A DNA stretch of 64,000 nucleotides from JAKLIX01 sp964605655 (lineage in GTDB: Bacteria > Bacteroidota > Bacteroidia > Bacteroidales > CAIXZF01). The notes under the pieces were generated by a model that did no database searches, was not told where the DNA came from, and was given only the letters and a program-made list of their open reading frames with translations. Of this stretch, positions 28,728 to 37,109 are shown one piece after another (the first letter of the stretch is position 1; each line of letters begins with the position of its first letter). The stretch spans positions 1 through 64,000 of the forward strand of contig CAZSDK010000001.1 of the NCBI GenBank assembly GCA_964605655.1. The letters are read 5' to 3'. The position numbers and the translations under genes were made by a program.

Positions 28728-29519
28728 TCAGTGTGAATCAGCCTGTTTGCATTCGGTAACTCCGTAAACATAATTTTTGATCACATCCAGGTCCCTGGCG
28801 GCTTTGGAACCGGGAAACCCTTCAATGTCCTTGTAAGTGATCAGTTTTTTGTAGAGGGAAAGGTAAGTTCTGGCAAGTGGCATATACGACCAGTGCCATT
28901 TTTCCATCTCATAGCCAGTCCTTTTGGTGGTCTTTTTATCGGTATAGACCTGGCAGAAACCGAACTTACCTGCATTCTTTACCAGCCATTGATATTCCTT
29001 AAGGCCTTTGCCACTCTCGAAGTAAGAATTCTCCAGACTATTGATATCCAGATCAGTACCCCAATGGTGCCGGGACGTCATCGGCATGGAACTGAATTGC
29101 ATGATCTTCTTCACCCTTTCCTTATCGACCAATCCGGTGTTGTTGTTCCACTTTCTCTCCCAGATCACCTTCTGCTGTTCAAAATTCCTGGCACCCGACA
29201 CAATGACCAAACGGATCTTGTCCTTTTCAGCAGCCTTTTGCATCTCGACAAAGGCTTCAAAAGTCTTCTTTTCCAGGTACAGGTCCTTGGTGGAATATTT
29301 AGCAGGCACCTTGAGGAAGTTCTTGTCATCCTTATAACGGATCTTCCCGCATAACAGCTTTTTCATGTAGGCAGAATCAATCCTAGGATCCTTCGAAGCA
29401 GGCAGCCCGGTGAAAGACAGCATCATCCCTGACAACAAACCTATGAAGAACACAAAAACCAACCCCATCAACAAACGGGGCCCATTCCCTGGCCGGGCCA
29501 AACTTTTCTTTATTGTCAT
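28728..29519 (-). CDS. M15 family D-Ala-D-Ala carboxypeptidase (VanY-like), 263 aa
   Basis: One N-terminal membrane segment (LLMGLVFVFFIGLLSGMMLS) anchors or exports the protein. The M15 zinc signature is visible as SRHHWGTDLDI (His and Asp ligands) and, near the C-terminus, KWHWSYMP with the last His ligand. The upstream motif VSGARNFEQQKVIW matches the conserved S-G-R-x-x-x-x-Q region. These enzymes clip the terminal D-alanine from peptidoglycan stem peptides. Single gene, convergent with the M1 gene. Confidence 0.88.
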   Translation of the reverse strand: MTIKKSLARPGNGPRLLMGLVFVFFIGLLSGMMLSFTGLPASKDPRIDSAYMKKLLCGKIRYKDDKNFLKVPAKYSTKDLYLEKKTFEAFVEMQKAAEKDKIRLVIVSGARNFEQQKVIWERKWNNNTGLVDKERVKKIMQFSSMPMTSRHHWGTDLDINSLENSYFESGKGLKEYQWLVKNAGKFGFCQVYTDKKTTKRTGYEMEKWHWSYMPLARTYLSLYKKLITYKDIEGFPGSKAARDLDVIKNYVYGVTECKQADSH

Positions 29520-29583
29520 ATTAAAGGTGACTTTCAGGAATGAACCCTGTAAAGGATAAAAGGTTCAATTCTCATAAAATTGA

Positions 29584-30099
29584 TTAATACACGATGATGA
29601 ATTTGGAGAAGACCCAGCCTTGCTTGCCATCGAAACGCTGCACTTTGTACCATTTATCACCCCCGATAAATTCAAGGTCTCCATGGTTCAGGGTAGCATA
29701 TAACTTCCCTTTCTTCGGGTCATCAAATAACACCCTGTATTTACCATTCTCATCGTTAATGATGGTGACTGCCTTTCCCCTGGGTAGCGTATAGGCGAAC
29801 TGGCCTTCATAAAAATACAGGTTGATGGCTTTACGTGTAATGGCTTCATCATAATTACTGGCGTAGTACTCATCAATCACCCAAACCTCCTCCCCGTTTT
29901 TAAATGTTCCCAGCCTTGCCGACTTGGTGGTATGACTGGCCCTCATCAAAACGGATTTTCCGTTGATAGTACCCCTTCGATAATTCTGCGGGCCTGAAAC
30001 TTTTTGAAGTGCTGTCCCGTCGACTAATGTTGAAAAAGAAAACAGGATCATCAGGCTCAGGATCGGTTTTATGGTGTTCATCGTAACGTGTTTTAACAT
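29584..30099 (-). CDS. Exported SH3-like domain protein, 171 aa
   Basis: Signal peptide within MNTIKPILSLMILFSFSTLVDG. The mature part has a bacterial SH3-like pattern: VLMRASHTTKSARLGTFKNG with EEVWVIDEYY, and a second one ending WYKVQRFDGKQGWVFSKFI. These domains often bind cell wall or proteins. An alternative start is the internal ATG at 30081; the region upstream of 30099 is A-rich, which suits Bacteroidetes initiation. No function can be assigned. Confidence 0.65.
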   Translation of the reverse strand: MLKHVTMNTIKPILSLMILFSFSTLVDGTALQKVSGPQNYRRGTINGKSVLMRASHTTKSARLGTFKNGEEVWVIDEYYASNYDEAITRKAINLYFYEGQFAYTLPRGKAVTIINDENGKYRVLFDDPKKGKLYATLNHGDLEFIGGDKWYKVQRFDGKQGWVFSKFIIVY

Positions 30100-30148
30100 T
30101 GTTTTTAATTGATTTTCGGTGTTTTACAGATAAGGAATGTCTCTCAAA

Positions 30149-30156
30149 CAAAAATA
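30149..30156 (-). promoter_or_regulatory. -7 box for the SH3-like gene
   Basis: TATTTTTG on the minus strand matches TAnnTTTG and lies 50 bases before the ATG at 30099. Confidence 0.4.
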
Positions 30157-30221
30157 GGAACAATAAAATAATACTCCAAATCTCTTAAAACTCTTGAGGC
30201 TCTTGTGCTGGCAATTTTCAA

Positions 30222-30229
30222 TAACTTTG
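30222..30229 (+). promoter_or_regulatory. -7 box for the CPA2 antiporter gene
   Basis: TAACTTTG on the plus strand matches TAnnTTTG, with a TTG at 30203-30205 upstream. It lies 19 bases before the ATG at 30248, which excludes the longer reading from 30194. Confidence 0.6.
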
Positions 30230-30247
30230 TTCAATAATAAGAATTCG

Positions 30248-32461
30248 ATGACGCATTTGCCGGGACTGATTTCCGATCTGGCTTTGATACTGGTGACAGG
30301 GGCTGCCACTACGATCCTGTTCAGAAGGATTCGCCAACCCCTGGTATTGGGGTATATCCTGGCCGGAGTCCTGGTAGGTCCGCATCTTTCGCTTTTCCCG
30401 AACGTATCGGACCTCACCAACATAGAGATACTGGCTGATATCGGAGTGATCTTTCTGCTTTTCAGTCTGGGACTTGAGTTCAGTTTCAGAAAACTTCGAA
30501 GTGTGGGAGGAGCTGCCTCCGTTACTGCCTTTGTCGAGATCCTTTTCGTTAGCCTGGCGGGGTATCTTCTAGGACTAGCACTGGGATGGAAGGTGATGGA
30601 CAGTCTTTTTCTTGGCGGCATGCTGGCCAGTTCGTCCACCACCATCATCATCAAGGCTTTCGATGAACTGGGCCTGAAAAAGAAAAGGTACGCCCATGTG
30701 GTCTTTGGGGTCCTCATCGTGGAGGATATTGTGGTGATCCTTATGATGGTACTGCTGTCAACCGTGGCGGTCACCAAACAGTTTGAAGGCACCGAGATGT
30801 TGCTGACCATTGGCAAACTCCTGTTTTTCATCATTCTCTGGTCGGTGGGGGGCATTTTTATCATTCCTACGCTGTTGAAGAGGGCGAAAAAGATGCTGGA
30901 TGAGGAGACCCTGCTGATCCTGTCCATCGGACTGTGCCTCGGCATGGTGGTGATCGCGAAAAAGTCGGGGTTTTCAGCTGAGTTAGGGGCATTTATCATG
31001 GGTTCTATCCTGGCCGAAACCTTGTACGCCGAGAAGGTGGAACACCTGATCAAGCCGGTGAAGAACATGTTTGGGGCCATCTTTTTTGTTTCGGTGGGGA
31101 TGATGATCAATCCCTCTGCTCTCCTGGAATACCGATGGCCTATTCTCTGGATCACCCTTCTGGTCATTTTCGGCAAGCTGGTCAGCACTACGGCAGGGGC
31201 TCTTTTATCAGGTCAGACGCTGAAGCAATCGGTTCAGGTGGGCATGAGCATGTCGCAGGTGGGTGAGTTTGCCTTCATTGTTGCCAGCCTGGGTATTTCA
31301 CTCAAAGTGACCAGCGACTTCCTTTTTCCTGTTGTGGTTGGAGTTTCCGCAATCACGACCTTCACGACACCCTATATGATCAAGTTCTCGGAACCTTTTC
31401 ACCGAATCGTTGAAAGGACCATTCCAGAAAGGTGGAGGACGGCCTTAGCAAAATACAGTGTTAATTCACAGAATATTACAGAGATCAGCGATTGGAGAAG
31501 ACTACTCAGAGCTTATGTATTTAATGTGGTCCTGTTTTCGGTATTCATCATTGCCATCATCCTTCTCAGCACGGAATATATGATTCCCTGGCTGATAGAC
31601 TTCCGGTTGAAGGATGTAGTGGCCCTGGCATTCACGCTCATCCTGCTGGCTCCGTTCATCTGGGCCCTGGCTTTCCGGAGGACGGCCCGGCAGTCTTTTG
31701 CAAAGATCTGGACCCAAAAATCACAAAGAGGACCTTTGCTGGCATTGGAATATTCAAGGATTGCACTGGCCGTATTTTACCTGGGTTTCCTCTTCGACAG
31801 GCTCTACAACCCTTTCATATCAATGATAGGAGCCATCGTTTCTTTTGTTTTGCTTATTTTGCTGGCTCCAAGGATCAGGGCATTTTACGGCAGACTGGAA
31901 TCGCGGTTCTTGTCCAATTACCATCAGCGTCTGATGGACAGTGAAAAGCCACGACCTCCTCTTTCCCCCTGGGACAGCCACATCACCAGTTTTGTGCTCG
32001 ATCCTTTATCTCCTTATGTAGGGAAGACTTTACAGGAATCAAGGATCAGGGAGGAATTCGGGGTGAATGTGGTGATGATCAACCGGGGATCGTCAGTCAT
32101 CAACGTACCCACCCGCGACGAACCTTTGTATCCCGGAGACCTTCTTCATGTGATAGGGACCGACGAACAGCTGGAGGCTTTTCGGTTCTATATGGAGGCA
32201 CCTGCCGCCAGATCGTATATCACCGATACCCATTGCCAGGTATCTCTGCACCATTTCACGCTTATCCCCAGCTCCCCGCTGGTCGGGACCAGCATTCGCG
32301 ACTCAAAGATCAGGGAACTGACGCGAGGCCTGGTAGTGGGGGTGGAGAGGAATGGTGAGCGTATCCTTAATCCTGAGTCGGACTTCCTTTTTCAGGAAGC
32401 TGACCATGTTTGGATCGTAGGTAACGAAAAAAGGATAGCCGTGCTGATGCAGGGACACTAA
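30248..32461 (+). CDS. CPA2 cation:proton antiporter (KefB-like) with two TrkA-C domains, 737 aa
   Basis: The first about 390 residues are a 12-13 helix Na+/H+ exchanger domain: PLVLGYILAGVLVGPHL, NIEILADIGVIFLLFSLGLEF and FSAELGAFIMGSILAET. After a second hydrophobic block (about 420-550) come two RCK_C/TrkA-C domains at the C-terminus, the first with SPYVGKTLQESRIREEFGV and the second with SSPLVGTSIRDSKIREL. There is no RCK_N nucleotide-binding domain. The family exchanges potassium or sodium for protons and supports pH and ion homeostasis. The ATG at 30248 was chosen because the -7 box lies between it and the earlier start at 30194. Confidence 0.9.
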   Translation: MTHLPGLISDLALILVTGAATTILFRRIRQPLVLGYILAGVLVGPHLSLFPNVSDLTNIEILADIGVIFLLFSLGLEFSFRKLRSVGGAASVTAFVEILFVSLAGYLLGLALGWKVMDSLFLGGMLASSSTTIIIKAFDELGLKKKRYAHVVFGVLIVEDIVVILMMVLLSTVAVTKQFEGTEMLLTIGKLLFFIILWSVGGIFIIPTLLKRAKKMLDEETLLILSIGLCLGMVVIAKKSGFSAELGAFIMGSILAETLYAEKVEHLIKPVKNMFGAIFFVSVGMMINPSALLEYRWPILWITLLVIFGKLVSTTAGALLSGQTLKQSVQVGMSMSQVGEFAFIVASLGISLKVTSDFLFPVVVGVSAITTFTTPYMIKFSEPFHRIVERTIPERWRTALAKYSVNSQNITEISDWRRLLRAYVFNVVLFSVFIIAIILLSTEYMIPWLIDFRLKDVVALAFTLILLAPFIWALAFRRTARQSFAKIWTQKSQRGPLLALEYSRIALAVFYLGFLFDRLYNPFISMIGAIVSFVLLILLAPRIRAFYGRLESRFLSNYHQRLMDSEKPRPPLSPWDSHITSFVLDPLSPYVGKTLQESRIREEFGVNVVMINRGSSVINVPTRDEPLYPGDLLHVIGTDEQLEAFRFYMEAPAARSYITDTHCQVSLHHFTLIPSSPLVGTSIRDSKIRELTRGLVVGVERNGERILNPESDFLFQEADHVWIVGNEKRIAVLMQGH

Positions 32462-32497
32462 CTCATATTTCTATTGATGAAAAAATCGGGGTAACGA

Positions 32498-34480
32498 TCA
32501 GGTCAGGAGGTTGTTGAAGTGTTCCCAGATCATGACCATGGCGAAGGTATCCAGCTCGCAGTATCGTAAGAGTCCGTCCACGATGACAGATCGTTCTTTA
32601 TCAGTCATTTGGGTGAATTGCATTTTGGCATAAGCCATCATGGCAGCTCCCCCTCCGGCAATAGCCGTTTCTTCAGCCAGGAGATACTCCACATCTTCAT
32701 CATAGATCCCGTCCAGCAAAGGAGGGAGCAGCTTGTACGGGTCTTTTATCCTGCCATCCTCCGCTTTTACCCAAATCCAGTTTTCGAGGTTCAGGCTGGA
32801 TACTTCAAGGCCCTTACCGTAAACCGGCTTACTGTACTTCTCCTGAAGGTATCCGCTGGAATGGAGAACAGCCGGAAGCACTGCCTTTATGGAGATGGAA
32901 CCCCCGGTAGCCGGATGATAATAGAAGCGTTTTACCAGGTCGTACTGATCGACCATGTCTCTGGGTGGCGTGGGCCATGGATCAGCAAGGCTGCCTGAAG
33001 GATGAGCGACCGTTTTTATCCAGGCCATCAGCTCATGCTTGTCAGGGACTTCGGTAGCATCAGCTGACATCAGCTGCTTAATGATGACGGAAAGATAAGT
33101 GTTTTCATGGTTATGATACCTGAAGATAGTGCCCTGGTCTTTATCCAGTTCGTTCTTCAATGCCCGGAGAAATTCAAAATTGGGAAACTTGCCCGGTTCC
33201 CTGGAAATATACTGGCCTTTATGTTCTATCCGGCCATCCTTATCTACCTGATGATGAGAGAACTGAAACGCAATCCCCTCATAAGGCGACATCCCCTTGT
33301 GGAAGGGAATGGCTACCGCCGACGTTTCAAAATCAATAAAATGCAGGGGGTAAGTCCAACTTTTCGCCTCCAGCCTGTATCCCTCTGCATCAAAATATTC
33401 ATGGTCATCGTTTTCAATCACCTTTTTTATCTGCATCCATTGCCGCTCTGTGGTGCTCATCCCGTTGGCATCGCCGGGTACCGGATGTATTCTTTCTTCC
33501 GTGACATCTTTCATGAAGAGGATCCCCTCTTCCAGTAAGGTGGTTTTCTTCAGATATTTCCAGATATCGAAGATCCATGGGAACTCAAAGTCGTGGTCCT
33601 GTAACTTCCAGGCATGTTTCCAGCATTCTTTGAAACCGGATATTTTACCGTTCTGTTCTTCTTCTGTTGTTGCCTTGAATTCACATGCCTTGCATTTTGG
33701 ACCCACCTGAGTTATGATCTTCTTGTCATGGGCATAGCAATCTGCCAGGTTTTCAATATACTGCCCGAAGCTGCCTTCCTGTCCGGCTAAGGTATAGGTA
33801 CCATTATAAATTCCTTCAGCAATATCATCTACCGGGATTTCTGAAAGAATTCTGGCACCCAGGGCATCCGGGCTTACATCACCTGTTATCCGTACCTTCT
33901 TCTGGCCATCAGCGTCCTTCCCCAGGAAGAAATGCTGGTTTAATCCGTCTACACTGGCTTTTGCATCTTTGTCTGCCAGCAACAGCGACGCTTTAACCTG
34001 CATACCCGGGCAGGCATGAGTGACCACATATTTCTGGAAAGTCAGATCATAGACATAGGGCAGCCATGCTCCGGAAATTCCGTTTTTGTTTAGAAAATCA
34101 CCGGGGTCATTTCCCCTGAAAGACTTTGCCTTTACTTCAACGATATGGAAATTATTTCCCTTTTTCACCAGAATGTCTGTCCTGACGAAGAAATGATGGT
34201 AGCTGAAGGCAGCTTCATAAATGATGACGTTCTCTCTGAGAAGCAACTCCTGGGTGCGGTGCAAAGCAGTGGCCTCGTTCAGTTCATCGATCTGGACGCC
34301 GCCCGGGTAATAACATTTCGCCAGTTCACCCACCTGGAATCCACCTTCGGCGAGCGACTCCAGGAAGCTGTCCTCCGCATTCTGATTTGCATAGAGGGTT
34401 TCTTTTCTGGTGTAGAAAAGCTTGGTCTCACAGTCCAGGGCCAAGGCAAAGCGGGATTTGGTCAGATATCGTGATTTCAT
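32498..34480 (-). CDS. DUF2779 protein: Cas4-like Fe-S nuclease fused to a DEDD-type exonuclease domain, 660 aa
   Basis: The N-terminal third looks like a Cas4/RecB nuclease: Asp102 (RTDIL), Glu115-Val-Lys117 (VEVKAK), FQKYVVTH near 148-155, and four Cys placed as in an iron-sulfur staple (Cys17, then Cys263, Cys266 and Cys286). The C-terminal DUF2779 region resembles a DEDD exonuclease: FIDFET (Asp383, Glu385), YHNHENTY near 455-462, and YCELDTFA with Asp644. All parts needed for a dual nuclease are therefore visible, although the third DEDD acid is replaced by a Glu in HNHE. It is the last gene of a three-gene minus-strand operon, 7 bases after the PD-(D/E)XK gene. Expected substrate is DNA or RNA; role inferred to be defence or repair. 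Confidence 0.75.
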   Translation of the reverse strand: MKSRYLTKSRFALALDCETKLFYTRKETLYANQNAEDSFLESLAEGGFQVGELAKCYYPGGVQIDELNEATALHRTQELLLRENVIIYEAAFSYHHFFVRTDILVKKGNNFHIVEVKAKSFRGNDPGDFLNKNGISGAWLPYVYDLTFQKYVVTHACPGMQVKASLLLADKDAKASVDGLNQHFFLGKDADGQKKVRITGDVSPDALGARILSEIPVDDIAEGIYNGTYTLAGQEGSFGQYIENLADCYAHDKKIITQVGPKCKACEFKATTEEEQNGKISGFKECWKHAWKLQDHDFEFPWIFDIWKYLKKTTLLEEGILFMKDVTEERIHPVPGDANGMSTTERQWMQIKKVIENDDHEYFDAEGYRLEAKSWTYPLHFIDFETSAVAIPFHKGMSPYEGIAFQFSHHQVDKDGRIEHKGQYISREPGKFPNFEFLRALKNELDKDQGTIFRYHNHENTYLSVIIKQLMSADATEVPDKHELMAWIKTVAHPSGSLADPWPTPPRDMVDQYDLVKRFYYHPATGGSISIKAVLPAVLHSSGYLQEKYSKPVYGKGLEVSSLNLENWIWVKAEDGRIKDPYKLLPPLLDGIYDEDVEYLLAEETAIAGGGAAMMAYAKMQFTQMTDKERSVIVDGLLRYCELDTFAMVMIWEHFNNLLT

Positions 34481-34487
34481 ACATTGG

Positions 34488-35216
34488 TTACATTTTCCCG
34501 ATGAAAAAATGAAGCATCACATCAACCTCATTATCAAGATTTTGTGTTTTTGTAACATACAGGCCCTGATCTCTAAAAACACGCTCAAAATCGTCTTTCA
34601 CTTTTTCTATGTCATTTTCCTCTTTCGCTGATTCCAAATTGTCGTATTTCTGTGGAAATCTGTACTTCTTCTTATTTTGGACTTTGTCTTTAAAACCATC
34701 CCGAAATCGATATTGCAACACCATCTCGATCAGAACGATTTCAAACGGATCACTTAACTTTACCTTACTTTTCTGAACCCTATCCCTTCTATCCTTTAAA
34801 TAGTCAAATTTCTCCCTGAAATGGGTCTTTTCTTTATTATCCTTTTTATCCACTTTCAATTCCCAGGATTGAACCAGACTATAATGCTTTAATTCAATAA
34901 GATACCTTAACTCCTCTTTATATTGATCTCCTTCTCCCGGGCTGAAAATCACCATGTCGATGTGGTTGTTACTCCCGATGGGATATTCCAACTCCACCAG
35001 GTCCCGGAATTCACTTTTTTGATTCAGGTACTGGAACAACCGATATTGGAATCCCCTTTCATTAGCACCATGCATAGCCATATAAAACAGGTCTTCCGAC
35101 TGAAGTACATGGTATATGGCCCGGGCCAGTTTATCGAGGATGTCACTGCTCTCCTCAAGTGAAAAAGGAGGATTGAAATCAAGGAATCTAGTCATATTAC
35201 ATTTTTTTAAACACAT
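34488..35216 (-). CDS. PD-(D/E)XK nuclease family protein, 242 aa
   Basis: The nuclease core is visible as Glu53 (NERGFQYRLF), Asp87 (NNHIDMVIF) and Glu108-Leu-Lys110 (YLIELKHYS), in the order and spacing of PD-(D/E)XK enzymes. The rest is charged and helical, with many Lys and Asp. I do not recognise a named family. An internal ATG at 35195 (MTRFLDFNPPF) is an equally good start. The gene is noticeably more AT-rich than most of the window. It sits between the AAA+ ATPase and the DUF2779 gene on the same strand. Confidence 0.65.
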   Translation of the reverse strand: MCLKKCNMTRFLDFNPPFSLEESSDILDKLARAIYHVLQSEDLFYMAMHGANERGFQYRLFQYLNQKSEFRDLVELEYPIGSNNHIDMVIFSPGEGDQYKEELRYLIELKHYSLVQSWELKVDKKDNKEKTHFREKFDYLKDRRDRVQKSKVKLSDPFEIVLIEMVLQYRFRDGFKDKVQNKKKYRFPQKYDNLESAKEENDIEKVKDDFERVFRDQGLYVTKTQNLDNEVDVMLHFFIGKM

Positions 35217-35310
35217 AGAACAATAGGAGTATTAGTATCCTTTTGGCAGAGTACCGTACATTTTTGTTAATTCTATTGCTATCTCTTGCTCCTATTGTGG
35301 TGCTAATTCT

Positions 35311-36987
35311 TTAATACCCCAGTCTTCTTTTTGTTTCGATGTTCTCTTCCTTACAATAGTCTTCAACCGTACGAATATCGGGATTATTACCAAATAAGAT
35401 ATTCCCCATGAGACACTTCCGGGCAATATTTTCCATCTGCGCGCCTGAGAAATCGTACTGATGAGCCAATACAGCAGCTTCAGTGTCTGACAGGAATGAC
35501 AGCTTTTCTTTCCAGATATTGGCCCTGACAGCGGGTTCAGGCTTATCAAATTTAATTTTATACAGGAACCGGCGTTCAAAGGCACTGTCAAGGTTGGTCG
35601 TCAGGTTGGTGGTGGCAATCATGATGCCATCCATGTCTTCCAGTTCCTGAAGCAGGATATTCTGGATCGCATTGGAGGTCTGATCCACGGACTGGCTGAT
35701 ATTGACACGTTTGCTGAGCAAGGCATCCGCCTCATTAAAAAGCAGGATGGGGGTCTCTTTGCTGTAACGCACCGCTTCCCGGTAATGGTTAAAAAGTTCC
35801 TTCAGGTTGCGCTCTGATTGTCCGTACCACATGGACTTCACCTGGCTTGATTCTACCATAAAGATGGGACGCCCGGTGGCCCTGGCTATCTGGAGGGCAC
35901 TTTCCGTCTTGCCGGTACCGGCAGGTCCGTAAAAAAGAATGTTCATCCCCTGTCTCAGTCCAGATTCCTTTAATCGTGCCTGAATCTTCTGTAAATGATC
36001 CGGTTGCAGACTGCTGTACAAGAAATCAATTTGCGCCTGTGTTTCCCTGTTAAAATGGAGCTGCTTCAACGCGATCTTTGAGCTGTCAATGAGATTGGAT
36101 GTTTCCCTGGCTTCAATCACGAATAAACGGTTATCCTCTCCCAACAGATGCTTTGCACCCAGATCGGTTATGGTCACCCCCTGGAAATCACCCCGGAAAA
36201 TGGCATCTTCCAGCTTGATCAGTTTCCTGGTTATCAGCTGGCTTTTCCCTTTCAAAACATCGCGCATGAACCGTAAACCATCACCCCTGGATTCGTACAG
36301 TGACTCGCAAACGTCAGCCAGAAGGATCACACTCTTCCCTCCGATGTTTTCTGTCACTATCTTCAGAAGGAACACCTTCTCAGTGTCTTTCAGGCGAAGT
36401 TGCCTTAACTGCTTCACAAAGTAAAGGTCCTTTCCTGTCTCCAACAGGTCGCTAATATCTGTAAGCATCTCATTGTATGAGATTTCCTGATCCTCTTTTT
36501 GCTCAATGACATCGGCAATATCCTGCAGCAATTCAAAGATATCTTTACTGGTTTTGATCACTTTTTTCTTTGGATTTTCCTGGAAGATGGAATCAAAGGT
36601 GGCTTTCGGGACATAGTATCCCATCTTGGTCAAATTGAAGTCCCTTTTTACATGTCCTTTGCGACGAAGGAGGTTCAGGTCCACCAGGGCCTGGAGTTCC
36701 GGCAGCTGGGCAGCAACCCTGACGGTACTGATCTCAAAGTAATCAGCGATATTTTCAACATCGACTAATGGACGGCGAAAATTCAGAGCGAATACCACTG
36801 CGAACAGAACTGCCTGTTTCTCAGTGCATTTAAAGAAGTCAGCCAGTTGCTTAATATGATCATTGTCAGGCAAAGGCTGATCGAAACCATAATGGGACTC
36901 TTCGAATGGTACCGCCACCTTATCGATCAGTTCAACGACAGGAAAGGCCAAACACCCCCATTTAACCCTCTCACTTTTACTTTTCAT
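35311..36987 (-). CDS. AAA+ ATPase with N-terminal winged-helix-like region, 558 aa
   Basis: Residues 1-340 are mostly helical and include HTH-like segments (about 45-130). The AAA+ domain has Walker A GPAGTGKT (354-361), Walker B ILLFNEADAL (414-423), sensor 1 ATTN (458-461) and arginine finger FERRF (470-474). In Walker B the usual Asp is Asn418 while the catalytic Glu419 is kept. Sensor 2 may fall in the region FSGAQMENIARKCL. Such ATPases remodel proteins or load partners; here the partners are probably the two nucleases encoded downstream (gap of 94 bases, then 7). A WYL regulator is divergent. Good ATG at 36987. Confidence 0.85.
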   Translation of the reverse strand: MKSKSERVKWGCLAFPVVELIDKVAVPFEESHYGFDQPLPDNDHIKQLADFFKCTEKQAVLFAVVFALNFRRPLVDVENIADYFEISTVRVAAQLPELQALVDLNLLRRKGHVKRDFNLTKMGYYVPKATFDSIFQENPKKKVIKTSKDIFELLQDIADVIEQKEDQEISYNEMLTDISDLLETGKDLYFVKQLRQLRLKDTEKVFLLKIVTENIGGKSVILLADVCESLYESRGDGLRFMRDVLKGKSQLITRKLIKLEDAIFRGDFQGVTITDLGAKHLLGEDNRLFVIEARETSNLIDSSKIALKQLHFNRETQAQIDFLYSSLQPDHLQKIQARLKESGLRQGMNILFYGPAGTGKTESALQIARATGRPIFMVESSQVKSMWYGQSERNLKELFNHYREAVRYSKETPILLFNEADALLSKRVNISQSVDQTSNAIQNILLQELEDMDGIMIATTNLTTNLDSAFERRFLYKIKFDKPEPAVRANIWKEKLSFLSDTEAAVLAHQYDFSGAQMENIARKCLMGNILFGNNPDIRTVEDYCKEENIETKRRLGY

Positions 36988-37062
36988 CTTACTTTACATT
37001 TAATTATGCCGCAAGATTAGGGCATCAAACTGCACTGTATTTGCATTTCGAAAAGAAATAAT

Positions 37063-37076
37063 GATCAACTTTGATC
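37063..37076. promoter_or_regulatory. Palindrome between the ATPase and WYL genes
   Basis: GATCAA CT TTGATC is a perfect 6-2-6 inverted repeat, 34 bases before the WYL start and 75 bases before the ATPase start. It is a candidate operator for the WYL protein. It overlaps CAACTTTG, one base away from a -7 box. Confidence 0.45.
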
Positions 37077-37109
37077 TTCTCAACAGAAATCACTTTCATC
37101 TCCCTTTTT

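Noticed and set aside
30124..31188. Minus-strand open frame of 354 codons
   Set aside because: Shadow of the CPA2 antiporter; Ser/Thr/Met/Arg-rich with no recognisable fold.
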